Positions 11,918 to 21,890 of a stretch of DNA of 64,000 nucleotides are shown one piece after another. The number at the start of each line of letters is the position of its first letter. Positions within the stretch are counted from its first letter, which is position 1. The stretch comes from Adineta ricciae (Eukaryota > Rotifera > Eurotatoria > Adinetida > Adinetidae). Below the pieces are notes generated by a model. It saw only the letters and a list, made by a program, of their open reading frames with translations. It was not told where the DNA came from and ran no database searches. The stretch spans positions 124,001 to 188,000 of the forward strand of contig CAJNOJ010000035.1 of assembly GCA_905250025.1 (NCBI GenBank), given 5' to 3'. Both the position numbers and the translations under genes were made by a program.

Positions 11918-14592
11918 TTACGTTGCATTATGAAGGAGACCATCAAGAACACGTAAACCGTTTTGAGTTAATGTACCCATATTTTGATGATAACCACCCA
12001 AGTTATCGCGTGCTACGGTTGTCACTGTAGTATTCGAATAATTTCCATGAGTAGGACGGCGCTGTTGATAATGTCCATTGTAGTTTATGTACGATGAGTT
12101 CGATGCTCCACCTCCTTGCTGTTGATTGTGATTCATGATCGTTGCAGAGTGATAACGAGGCTTGTTTCGATTATCAGCGGCTGAATTGGGTCGTAGAGTA
12201 TTTGTCTAGACAAAGCGAAGATGAAGTCAAATAAATACATGAGAGAAGTTTACGAACAAATTTAGTATTCATTCTCGATTGTGCACCAGCGCTCTTATCA
12301 CTTGGTCCACCACGTTCGTCAGTGAAAATTACTGTTGGACGGCGAATGTAATAATTGTTAGTATTACTACTATTGGTTTGTTTTGCTGGCGGTATTGGAG
12401 TTGGAGCTGAACCAGAGCGGAATCCGCGGTTAGCTCCGATCTTCTCACGTGTTAAACCACCCATAGTCGATTTCTAAACGAGAGTTCTTCGTTCGACAGT
12501 TCTCACTGAGAAAAACGATTATATTCTCTACCGGATATAACATTGACGAACCGGCCGCTGTATTTCGTTGTTTACTACTGATCAATCTGGGTTGTGAGGC
12601 ATTATAACTGTTCGATCGACCGACAAGTCCTATGCAAAGAAAGCAACAATTAGCAATGCACAAGTGTTGTCTACGAACCAGAATAAGATGTAGTGGAAGT
12701 GCTCTTCATATGTTGTGATTGTCCATTGGATTGATCATGCGTTGTCGTTGGTGTACATTCATCATCGACGACATCTTGAACATAACGATTATTATTATCC
12801 ACAGAATAGTTTGAATAAGCTCCTCCGAGATTTGCTGCAGATGTTGAGTTTACTGTTGATTGCTTGTAAGCGTCGTATTCCGATTTATCGATGTAAGCAC
12901 TGGCACCGTAACGTTGCTGTTGATCCATTGACGTATCGCGCGGTCGCGCAACTTCAGAATTCGAGGAAGACATATTCGAGTTGATCTTTGCTGAAACTTT
13001 ACGTAGTTGAATTAACTAAAGATTCAAATGAAAATATCCTTCTTTCATTCGAAAACGAACCAAATGAATTACTTCATATAGTTTCTTTCGATATTCATCG
13101 ACAGTCAATTGTATATCGTCACTCAATTGTGGAACTACATCATAACCTTTTGTCATTTCTTCACTTGGATTATGAAATCTAATGTAAAAGAAGAAATATG
13201 ATGACAGAAAGGAGTCTGTACAAATGACGTACGAAGCTACATAGGAATGGCGAACTCCTTCTTCTGCTGTTATACGTTTATCAGGATTAAAATGCAGAAG
13301 ACGTCGAAGAAGATCTTGAGCTTCATCACTAGCATTAGGAATCAATTGATCAAGTGATTTCTTTTGACTAAAATGAAAACATCTTCTTCAACTTAATTAG
13401 ATTGTTTCTTTTTAACGGTAATTCTACCCAGATGATGCTCGTTCTAACACACTTGGTCCATAATGAGATGCAATACTAGCAATGTCTGAATGGCTGGGCG
13501 TTGGAATATATTGAAGAATACGTTCCAATTGATTGAACGTTGATGTTCCTTGAAACAAAGGTTTTCCCAGCAATATCTCCCCAAGTATACAACCTAATCA
13601 ATACCTTAAAAATAAGTATATGATATAGATCCTAACTCACCGATAGACCACATATCAACTCCTTTGGTGTATCTAACCATTAATGTATCAATAAGTGTGA
13701 AATACATGATTAGAAGAAAAAAAACATTTACTTTGTCGAAGCAAGTAAAATTTCCGGTGCTCGATACCATCTTGTTGCTGTAAACATAGGATTCACGAGA
13801 AAAAAAAACATGACGATCATTTTTAGTGAAATGAACTTACCAACATATTCTGTCAAAGCTGGATGTTGTGGATCCTCATAAATATAATTCAATGATCGAG
13901 CAAGACCAAAGTCACATATTTTAACGCGGCATTGTTGATTAATTAAAACATTTGACGGCTGAAAAGAACGTGATGTTTATAGAATCAGGATTAGTCTCTT
14001 CTTCTTCTCTACTTTCATATCACGATGAATCACATTGGCAGAATGGAGATATTTCATTGCTTTTAATAACTGATACATTACATATCGTTTATGTGTATCT
14101 TTAAGGATGTTTCCTTTGCGAATAACGTTATGCAAATCCGCCTCTGAAAATCGAATTCATCAGAAAGATAAAATGAAAAATCAAAACGATGTTTTTACCC
14201 ATAAATTCAAAAACAAGATAGATATCTCGGTCGTTATCAGCACGTAAGACATTTTGTAATCGAATAACATTAGGATGTTCACCAAATTCACGTAGGAAAA
14301 CAATTTCACGATAGGTTCTCTAGAATCAGAATTACAAAGTCTTCCAATCAATACCGTTGTTTCGGTCACTGACTTGAGCATCCGTTTGATTTCGAAATGC
14401 ATCGAAAATTTTCTTCAACGCGACGACTTCTTTACTTCGTTTATCAGTTGCTTTCCATACGATGCCATATGCTCCTTTTCCGAGACGTTTTTGAATTTCG
14501 TAGTAGCGTAAAATATGCGTATCAACTCCTGCAAAACAGAGAGTTCATCAGCATGTTCAAACATATCAAAAGCTTCTTTTACCGTCTGTCAT
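11918..14592 (-). CDS. MAPK15: MAP kinase 15 (ERK7/ERK8)
   Basis: ERK7 is an atypical MAP kinase that autoactivates and acts in ciliogenesis, autophagy and secretion. The gene has many exons. Exon 1 (14592-14583) encodes only MTDG, and exon 2 (14528-14374) gives [18 protein letters not shown] with the ATP-binding lysine in [13 protein letters not shown]. Further exons show HRDMKPSNVL (catalytic loop), CDFGLARSL (DFG), a TEY activation motif ([14 protein letters not shown]) and [32 protein letters not shown] and the segment after the kinase domain ([21 protein letters not shown]) match ERK7/8 rather than ERK1/2. The long low-complexity C-terminal tail, rich in S, N, Q and Y, ends with [20 protein letters not shown], which resembles the human MAPK15 C-terminus. 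HRDM replaces the HRDQ of the human protein. Confidence 0.93.
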
Positions 14593-14978
14593 TTTGTAAA
14601 TAAATGATATATCATAGACGTATTGAAAAGATTCGTTTTGTTCTCTTCTTTGGAATTTATTTCATCCATGGAAAGAAAGACACGATCAGATGGTTACATG
14701 ACAACCGTCTCTAGATTGTTTGTGTAACATTCCCATCGGATAGAGGTCACTCGATGACAATCAAAATCAAGTTCTACCGCTCTCTAGCCAAAGCTCTTCG
14801 ATTTCTCATAGTAAATCTCGTCTAGGCAGCGATCTTTTTTCCTATTCTCTTGTTAAAAAGAGACTCATGCATCTTAGTACGAATTTGATTCATTCTCGAC
14901 TAAAGGTCAACATACGTGAGGATCATTCATTTAATGCCAGTATAAAAAGAAGAGAAGAAAACAATCACATGTCGAAAG
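14593..14978. other. divergent promoter between MAPK15 and the KCNQ-like gene
   Basis: Noncoding 386 bp between two divergent start codons. No specific element identified beyond A/T-rich tracts. Confidence 0.4.
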
Positions 14979-16605
14979 ATGAGTATTCGACGTAAGAGTA
15001 CACTTTCCCCTGCTTCACGTCCATCGGCAATTTCGATTTATTCAGCAACATTAGATTTGAACGATGAATATACTAATGATGGATTCTCTCGATACTGCCC
15101 CCTCTTCCGTATTCATAAAGCGGATGTCTATCACGTTCTCGAGAGACAAGAAGGCAGACGTACACTCATCTATCACTTATTTGTTTTTGCTTTAACATTA
15201 ATCTCCCTGGTTTTTGGTTCAATCTCAACCATTGTCGAATGGCGAACAAAATTAAACACACCCTTGTACTATGGTGAACTGATTCTTTGCATATTCTTCA
15301 CCTACGAGCTTGTATTACGCATATGGGCAGCAGGTTGTCTTGCTATGTATAGAACATGGGTAGGTCGTTTGGTATTTGTCACTCAACCGGTAATTGTGCT
15401 CGATATATTGACACTTTGTGGTTTCGGATACTTGTTGGCCACTGGTTTAACGACAGGTGAATTTTCTCGCTTTGCATTAGATTACTTGCCGCCACTACAG
15501 ATGATTCGCTTCTTACGTGTTGATCGTCAATTGACGTCGTGGCGAATTCTAAAGGAAATCTGTTTAAAACATCGTCAAGAACTAACGGTTACCATTGTTA
15601 TTGGTTTCATGTTTCTAATCATCGGTGCCTATCTTGTTTTTATCTCTGAAAAGCCAATGGATGCCAGTTCATACACAGGACAATATAAGTCCATGGCCGA
15701 TTCCATGTGGTTCTCAATCATAACAGTTAAGATTCTTCTGAAAGAGAATCGAATTGATGATTTGTTCGTTTTAGATGACAACCATTGGATTCGGTGATAT
15801 CTATCCTACAACGTTCATTGCTAAAATGATAACAACAACAATTTGCTATCTCGGTGTTGCGTTTTGGTGTCTACCAGCGGGCATAATTGGCAGTGTACGT
15901 GCTCGATTGTACTTGTCTTCTATTGATTATCGTTTCTTTTTGAATATAAAGGGTTTGGCGATCAAAGTTCAGGAGCAAAAGCGTGATGAAGCATTGAACC
16001 GCCTCGTACCAGCCGCTGCAAGTCTTATACGGAATTGGTGGCGATTTCGATGTTCTCAACAAGGTGATCGTTTCGTTGCCACATGGAAAATCTACACATT
16101 AATGCAGCGACGTGTCAATGAACTCATATCACCAAGCTCCGCGCCACCATTCCATCGATACACATCTAGTCAAACACGCGAAAAGAACCCGTTCCGAAGT
16201 AATCCACTAACAACACCGAATTCAAGTCAAATTCGTCGAAAATCAATCACCTCGATCGAAGATCTACCAAAACGTTATGTAACAGCAATAAAAATCCTTC
16301 GATTGCTCAAGTATTCTTCCTCACGTAAGAAGTTTCAACAAGCCAAACAGCCCATTGACTTGAAAGAAGTGGTCACTGAAAACACTCAAATGAATAATCG
16401 TCTATCAATCATGCTCAACGATATTCACCGACGTCTTGACTTGACATTAGGCACTACTAAGCCCGCTTCATATCTCCCCGACGAACAAAAACGTCAATTA
16501 AGTTTAAGTGCACGAATTGAAACCATCGAACAACTAACTAACAGATTCGAATCAAAATTAGATTATTTAGAACAACTAGCGTTAACTTTGAAAGTAAATC
16601 AGTGA
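14979..16605 (+). CDS. KCNQ (Kv7)-like voltage-gated potassium channel subunit
   Basis: Exons 14979-15725, 15775-15894 and 15952-16605 give 506 residues. S1-S3 are recognisable, with ELVLRIWAAGC and WVGRLVFVTQPVIVLDIL closely resembling KCNQ. S6 reads WCLPAGIIGS-GLAIKVQEQKRD, the family hallmark, followed by a calmodulin-binding helix A (AAASLIRNWWRF) and a C-terminal coiled coil for tetramerisation (LSARIETIEQLTNRFESKLDYLEQ). Two features are odd. The selectivity filter is TTIGFGD rather than TTIGYGD. In S4 (LDYLPPLQMIRFLRVDRQ) the first two arginines of KCNQ1 align with D and P. Both introns lie in the pore/S6 region. Length is somewhat shorter than vertebrate KCNQ (about 650-870), mainly in the C-terminal linker. 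Potassium permeation is likely; voltage sensitivity is doubtful. Confidence 0.9.
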
Positions 16606-16695
16606 AATGCTTTTTTTGTATCTGCTAATATTCTTCAAATACACGTGAGATTTTTCAAACAGGCGCCATTCAGTTTCTCATTGACAGTACTTGAA

Positions 16696-17139
16696 ATGAT
16701 CACTAACGATGATGAATTAATGGAAAAACGTCTTGAACTAAGACAAAAACTGAAAAGTCAGTTATTAACCTTGCCATCGTCGTCTCACGTTTTCAATTCA
16801 TTGAATACTTTCATACCAAACTCAAGAGATCTCGACTTTCTCGAACATCAAGGTCTAGACTGTGTTATGAACTATCTGAGAAACAATATCTATCCGACAG
16901 AATTGACTCAACAAATGCCACAAATTTGTTTCAACTGTGGCGTAGACTCAACGGTCAATTGGTGGTATTCACTTGTCGACGATCAGCAGATGATTTGTCT
17001 ATGCGATCATTGTGAACAAATTCGAATGAGAAATTTTATTAGAGAACAGCACCGTCAGTCGATGAAGTCCGCATTTTTACAAGCGAAAGAACGTGAACGT
17101 CATTTGGAAATAAATTATCACCAACGAAAGAACCTATAA
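16696..17139 (+). CDS. small p66/GATAD2-type zinc-finger protein
   Basis: This is a single-exon 147-residue protein starting 90 bp after the KCNQ-like stop, on the same strand. The C-terminal half is a GATA-type zinc finger of the p66 (GATAD2A/B) class: CFNCGVDSTVNWWYSL, about 17 residues, then CLCDHCEQ, followed by a basic helix with EQHRQSMKSAFLQAKERERH. The last segment matches the post-finger helix of p66, a subunit of the NuRD chromatin remodelling complex. The N-terminal half has a charged helix (LMEKRLELRQKLKSQLL) but no clear CR1 domain that binds MBD2, and p66 proteins are normally several times longer. It may be a reduced paralogue or a separate small nuclear factor. The first in-frame ATG is at 16696. 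Confidence 0.7.
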   Translation: MITNDDELMEKRLELRQKLKSQLLTLPSSSHVFNSLNTFIPNSRDLDFLEHQGLDCVMNYLRNNIYPTELTQQMPQICFNCGVDSTVNWWYSLVDDQQMICLCDHCEQIRMRNFIREQHRQSMKSAFLQAKERERHLEINYHQRKNL

Positions 17140-17168
17140 TCGAATACGAATCTAATTCACTGTTTTAA

Positions 17169-17956
17169 TTAATTCTCACAATATTTTATGAATGTATCGC
17201 CAATAAATTCCTAAAGGACAGAAAATACTTGCATTCGCTCATATACATGTGAATAGTACCTACCAGGGAAGTATTTGGATCACAGTTAATGCTCAAATGT
17301 GCCAAACGCTTTTTCTTCGTCGAATTGGGATGCAGTAATAAGTGATAATAGGCTTGACATGGATTGGCAGTCTGAATCAACGATTGACATGTTAAACATT
17401 GATATTGGATGGATACACTTCGACGATTTAAGTGTAAATGAAATATATCAACCGAATGAAAACTCGAATCACACAATTGACATTGATATGGCTGATTGAT
17501 ACTGTCGATTTCTATCGTTGCCGAACATGAGAAAAGTTCTCGGAGTAGAAAATAGAATTCTTTCTGTTTAAAATTTCGATTTGTTGTCGCATACATAGCG
17601 TATTTACATTTATATAAATATTCATCAGACAAACGTAATGCATTGGTTGATTGCCAATGATTAGGACTGATATTCAGCAATTCTAATGCGCCGGATTGAT
17701 AATGACGTTGTTGGAATAGACTTGGACGAAGTTCGATCGGTAAATTCGAGAATAGAGAACAACGCCGTCGTCGTTCACGAATTAATTGACAATTATTCTT
17801 AATACGTTCTAAACGTTCTCGATATGACGCTGAACTTCGTTTCGACGATTTTTTCGTTGAATTGATTTCATTTGTATTCGATGTGGGTAGTAAATTTTTA
17901 TAATGAGGTAAGAATGTTGATTGGTTTAAATCTAATTCCAAAACTATATCAGTCAT
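17169..17956 (-). CDS. uncharacterised C2H2-like zinc-finger protein
   Basis: Two exons (17956-17264 and 17210-17169; 53 bp intron) encode 244 residues. The N-terminal half is basic (STKKSSKRSSASYRERLERI, RERRRR), suggesting nuclear location or nucleic-acid binding. Around residues 155-215 there are two C2H2-like units: CQLCDSSFHSVDIFHLHLNRR, where the second zinc ligand is irregular, and CLTCQSLIQ...YYHLLLH. The final exon adds only EFIGDTFIKYCEN. I cannot assign a family or function. The stop lies 29 bp from the stop of the convergent p66-like gene, so their 3' UTRs must overlap. Confidence 0.65.
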
Positions 17957-18138
17957 TCGAGATAAGCAAATAACAGAACACAGAATTACCCATTTTTTTC
18001 TCTTTCTTCTGTTTACTTCGTTCGCCTATTCAGAATTCTATTGGCTAAGAGAATCACCCCAGTTACCGGAGGTCAACACGCTAAGTTAGTACTTTTCTTC
18101 GTTATCTATCTTGTACAGACAATGGAACTTAAAGGTAA

Positions 18139-19709
18139 TTGATCGATTTACAGGGAAAAAACGTCAATTTTTCTTTGTATTACGTAGAGAATGATGCTAA
18201 ATTATTTACGCCGGGTCCACTGACGACTAGCTTAACCGTGAAAAAAGCAATGTTGCATGATTTAGGTTCACGCGATACAGTGTTTCTGAATATCGTTGCG
18301 TATATTCGCGAGAAGCTACTTCATTTAGCAGGTGACTAAGCATTCCTCAAGCAAATTTTCACAATATCGTTTTCTCGATGGTTACAGATGCATCAGCAGA
18401 CGATTACACAGCTGTCCTTCTGCAAGGAAGCGGATCATATGCAGTCGAAGCAACGTTTTCAACATCCATTTCTCGACAAGATGCGAAGGTAATTGAATGC
18501 AATTTGATTTGGTATTTCTCACTCTTTTTGTCAGGTTTTAATTATCGAAAACGGTGCTTATGGTCAGCGAATGGTTAAAATTTGTCGAACACTGAATATT
18601 CCTCATGACGTTCTTTCATTTGGTGAAACTGAACGCGTTCAGGTTGATCAAGTTGCCGAGAAATTAAAATCCAATCGCTATACTCATGTTGCTATCATCC
18701 ATTGTGAGACAAGCTCGGGAATATTGAATCCTATCGATGAGATTGGTCAATTAGTTCACGATCATGGTGCTGAAAAAGGTTCGTTTGAATTTATTCTACC
18801 ATCAAGAAACAAGTTCGCTTCTTTAGGGTCTATTGTGTATATCGTGGATTCAATGAGCGCATTCGGTGCTGTGCCTGTTAGTCTTCGTAATGGGCATATC
18901 ACCTACATCATCAGTTCAGCGAACAAATGTATCGAAGGAGTACCTGGATTTTCGTTCGTTATCTCCAAAAAGCAACATTTACTTAAATGTCAAGGTGAGA
19001 TCAAGTACTACTGATATGATCGACTGTATCAAATAAAAATTTTCATTCAGGCCAAGCACGCAGCTTGGTACTTGATCTTTACGATCAATATGTGTACATG
19101 GAACAGAGTAAACAATTTCGTTTTACACGTATGTAACAGAATATAATTCGAATTTGATCAGTAAAGATAGGTTGGTGTCATTTATGTAGCTCCAACGCAT
19201 ACGATTCTTGCTTTTAAACGAGCTCTGGATGAGCTTGATGAAGAAGGTGGCGTGCAAGGACGAGGAAAACGGTAAGTATCATTGGCAATATTCTTTACTA
19301 ATCGTTTGCCATTTCTTCTCATATTAGATATGAAGAAAATAATAAACGCATCCGAGAACTCATGCGTGGTTTTGGCTTTGTTGAATTGATTAAACCGGAA
19401 TATCAGACTTATATCATCACTTCGTATTATTATCCACCTGCACCATTTAATTTCGAAAGTTTTTACCAGAAATTGAGCAAAAAAGGTAGAATTCTCTCTC
19501 TCTTTCTCCGTCGTATCAATAGATTGTGAATCGTTTCCGTTCCAGATCAATTAATTTATCCGGGAAAAACAACTGTAACAGATTGTTTTCGCATTGGAAA
19601 TATCGGTCGTCTATTTGTTAAAGATATGGAAATCTTAGCTGAATCAATCAAAGACGTTTGCCAAGAAATGGGTATCAATTTACCGTTAAACAATGATAAT
19701 AAGCAATAA
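18139..19709 (+). CDS. phnW: 2-aminoethylphosphonate-pyruvate transaminase
   Basis: This is a PLP-dependent class-V aminotransferase. It converts 2-aminoethylphosphonate and pyruvate to phosphonoacetaldehyde and alanine, the first step in breaking down C-P compounds. Eight exons (to 18331, 18388-18488, 18535-18778, 18827-18994, 19051-19128, 19190-19271, 19328-19485, 19546-19709) give [62 protein letters not shown], the PLP lysine in [63 protein letters not shown]. These motifs fit PhnW rather than alanine-glyoxylate transaminase. The 5' end is unresolved: the frame is open from 18139 but has no ATG before TPGPL, so a short upstream exon is missing. An ATG at 18122 could belong to it. PhnW is mainly bacterial; the seven introns show this copy is native to the animal genome. 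Confidence 0.9.
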
Positions 19710-20431
19710 CAAAGCTAATTAAATTATTCAAACACGTTTTCTAATGCATCTTAATCATTCATTTACTGTCACGTTTTGATTTGTGATGTGACAATGTTCA
19801 GTGGCAATAAACTACAAAATATTTCTCACATACAGTTACATCATTTCCAAGCCAACTACAAAGAAATCTAATACTCTGTTGATACAAGTTCCATTCGAGT
19901 TCGCACACGCACACATAAAGTCTATTAATATCTAAGAGAGAATCATAGTTCTTAATTAGACCAGTCTAAACCTGTGATCAGCTCAGTTGTCCCCATCGAG
20001 ATAAACTGCTATTCGAACTTTGACTTAAACAAGAAACTAGAAAGATTTACTTTCTAGTTAATACTTTGATGAGTAAAATATGATAACAGTGTTCGTATTA
20101 CTAGTTATTACTCGAGAAATAGAGTATTGATTAACAGTGGAGAAGAACCCGGCTTGATGCTGGGGCAGTCAAAATGACATTGAGAGATGCGAGTACATGA
20201 AAAACGGAAGTATATTGTTGGAGTAAACTAAACTCATGCAAAAAAAAGCTTCAGGAAGTGGGCTTCGATTCCTTTTTGATATTGCCTCGTTTCTCATTTG
20301 TGTAACTTTTATGTACGGACAACTTGGCCTAAACGAAGCAATTTATCACGGAAAGAAAAGCAGATGGTCTTCAAACTCTTTTGTTCTATTTGGTTGCACT
20401 TGTCTGTTACATAAAAAACAAACAATCTTCG
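19710..20431. other. 3' UTRs of convergent phnW and GPCR genes
   Basis: Noncoding. An AATAAA at 19806-19811 can serve phnW. Short open frames here show no family resemblance. Confidence 0.45.
19806..19811 (+). promoter_or_regulatory. polyadenylation signal of phnW
   Basis: AATAAA 97 bp after the phnW stop codon. Confidence 0.5.
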
Positions 20432-21890
20432 TTAAATATCAGTTTGTTTCATGTCAGGCAATTGGTTAACTTCATCACTGAACGACACACGTGCTTTTTC
20501 TCCAGATCCCGTGATGTTCGTCTTCAAATCGTGATTATTTTGAGGTGTCAGTGTTGTCATCGGTATGTCATTGCTTGCAGATTTTATTATCACAGAGGAT
20601 GCATGGATTGTAGTTTCGGCATTAACCGTTTTATATTCGATATTGTTAGTAACTACAACGCATTGTTTGCCAAGTAAGGGTGCTGCAATCGATTGTAAAC
20701 GTTCCTGTCGGCTATTGAATAATGATGCACAGAGTAATCGAGTAAAAGCATCACGAAATGCTCGTGACATACGACAATAGATAAAGAAGTTTATAGGGTA
20801 TGAAAGTAGAACAGCAAAATTCAGCAGTTGTACAGCAAAGTGAAGGAAGTTTTGCAGAAATGATGATTGAAACAATCTCAAAATAGCTGTAACTATGATA
20901 TAGATAGCCATAGGAATTTCCACAATTAAAAACAATGTTACGACAATGATCTAAAATAAATCATCAACAGTGATGGATGTATACTTTTTCAGTTATATCT
21001 ACGTACAAGCATGAATGTAACATTGGTTTGTTCTTGTGCTCGTGATTCATAGCTACGTCTTCGGATGAGTTTATCTCGATTTTGTTTCGCTTCTCTCATA
21101 CGCTCGACAAGTATAGCGTTGAATATAACAAGGATGGTACAAGGACCAACGTTGATTAATAATGCACGAATAAGTGAGTAGATAGAAAATAATGTTCGAT
21201 ATCGTTCATCTTCGGAATAGTCGCGCACACTGCACGCATTGAAAACTTTCTTCGGATCTAACAATGAACGAACTGGCACAGCATGAAATGTGCCCTCAAT
21301 AAACATCGGAATTGCTACAATTAATGCTAAAATATTGACACATGCAATTGCTTTTAGCGCCATAGGTACTGTACACCATTGTTTGGCCTTCTCTGAATGA
21401 CATACATAGATATATCGTTGAATGGCTAATACAACTGTCACCTAGAATAAATAGATCAAATAAACAAATTACGACGAGAACATCTTACCCAAATCGAACA
21501 CGTATGAAAAATAAATGGAAGCACATCGTGATTTATTCGATGGAACCATCCGTAATTGAATGGGATATAATCATTACATTGTCGAAATGTGAAAACGAAG
21601 ATATAAGCTGGAAACGGAAAAAGTCCTGTCAATGTATCATAAAGTGCAATTGCGAGAAGAAGAATATTCGTTGGTGAACGAAGATGTTTTTGTAATAAAA
21701 CAACAGCAATCAACGAATTCAAAACAGTCGATATAATAATAATCAACGGTGCACATACACCTTGAAGAATGACATAGTATGGCGGAGGACATTGACCAGG
21801 ATAGAATGGATACCAATGTAAATCATCTGGAAGTGTGATGACACCGTGCGTGTCCGTGGTTGATACTGTTTGATTGACTGAAAGTACCAT
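20432..21890 (-). CDS. peptide GPCR, sex-peptide/myoinhibitory-peptide receptor type
   Basis: This is a rhodopsin-class receptor of 451 residues in three exons (21890-21489, 21441-21007, 20950-20432; introns 47 and 56 bp). The N-terminus has an N-glycosylation site (NQT). TM1-TM3 follow: LIIIISTVLNSLIAVVLL, NILLLAIALYDTLTGLFPFP, then IWVTVVLAIQRYIYVCHSEKA, where QRYIYVC takes the place of DRY. TM5 region is RALLINVGPCTILVIFNAIL, TM6 IVVTLFLIVEIPMAIYIIV, and TM7 LLNFAVLLSYPINFFIYCRMSRAFRDAF. The QRYIYVCH, VGPC and LSYPINFFIYC motifs are characteristic of the insect sex peptide receptor and related protostome receptors that bind W(X)6W-amide or FMRFamide-like peptides. The cytoplasmic tail is about 110 residues with many S/T. 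ATG 21890 is the first in frame; an upstream exon is possible. Confidence 0.85.

Noticed and set aside
15726-15774. Apparent frame break in the pore region of the KCNQ-like gene
   Set aside because: A 49 bp intron with GT and TTTTAG joins FSIIT to MTTIGFGD in frame; not a mutation.
20236-20677. Two overlapping plus-strand open frames beside the GPCR gene
   Set aside because: They partly mirror the last GPCR exon or its 3' UTR and show no coding signature.
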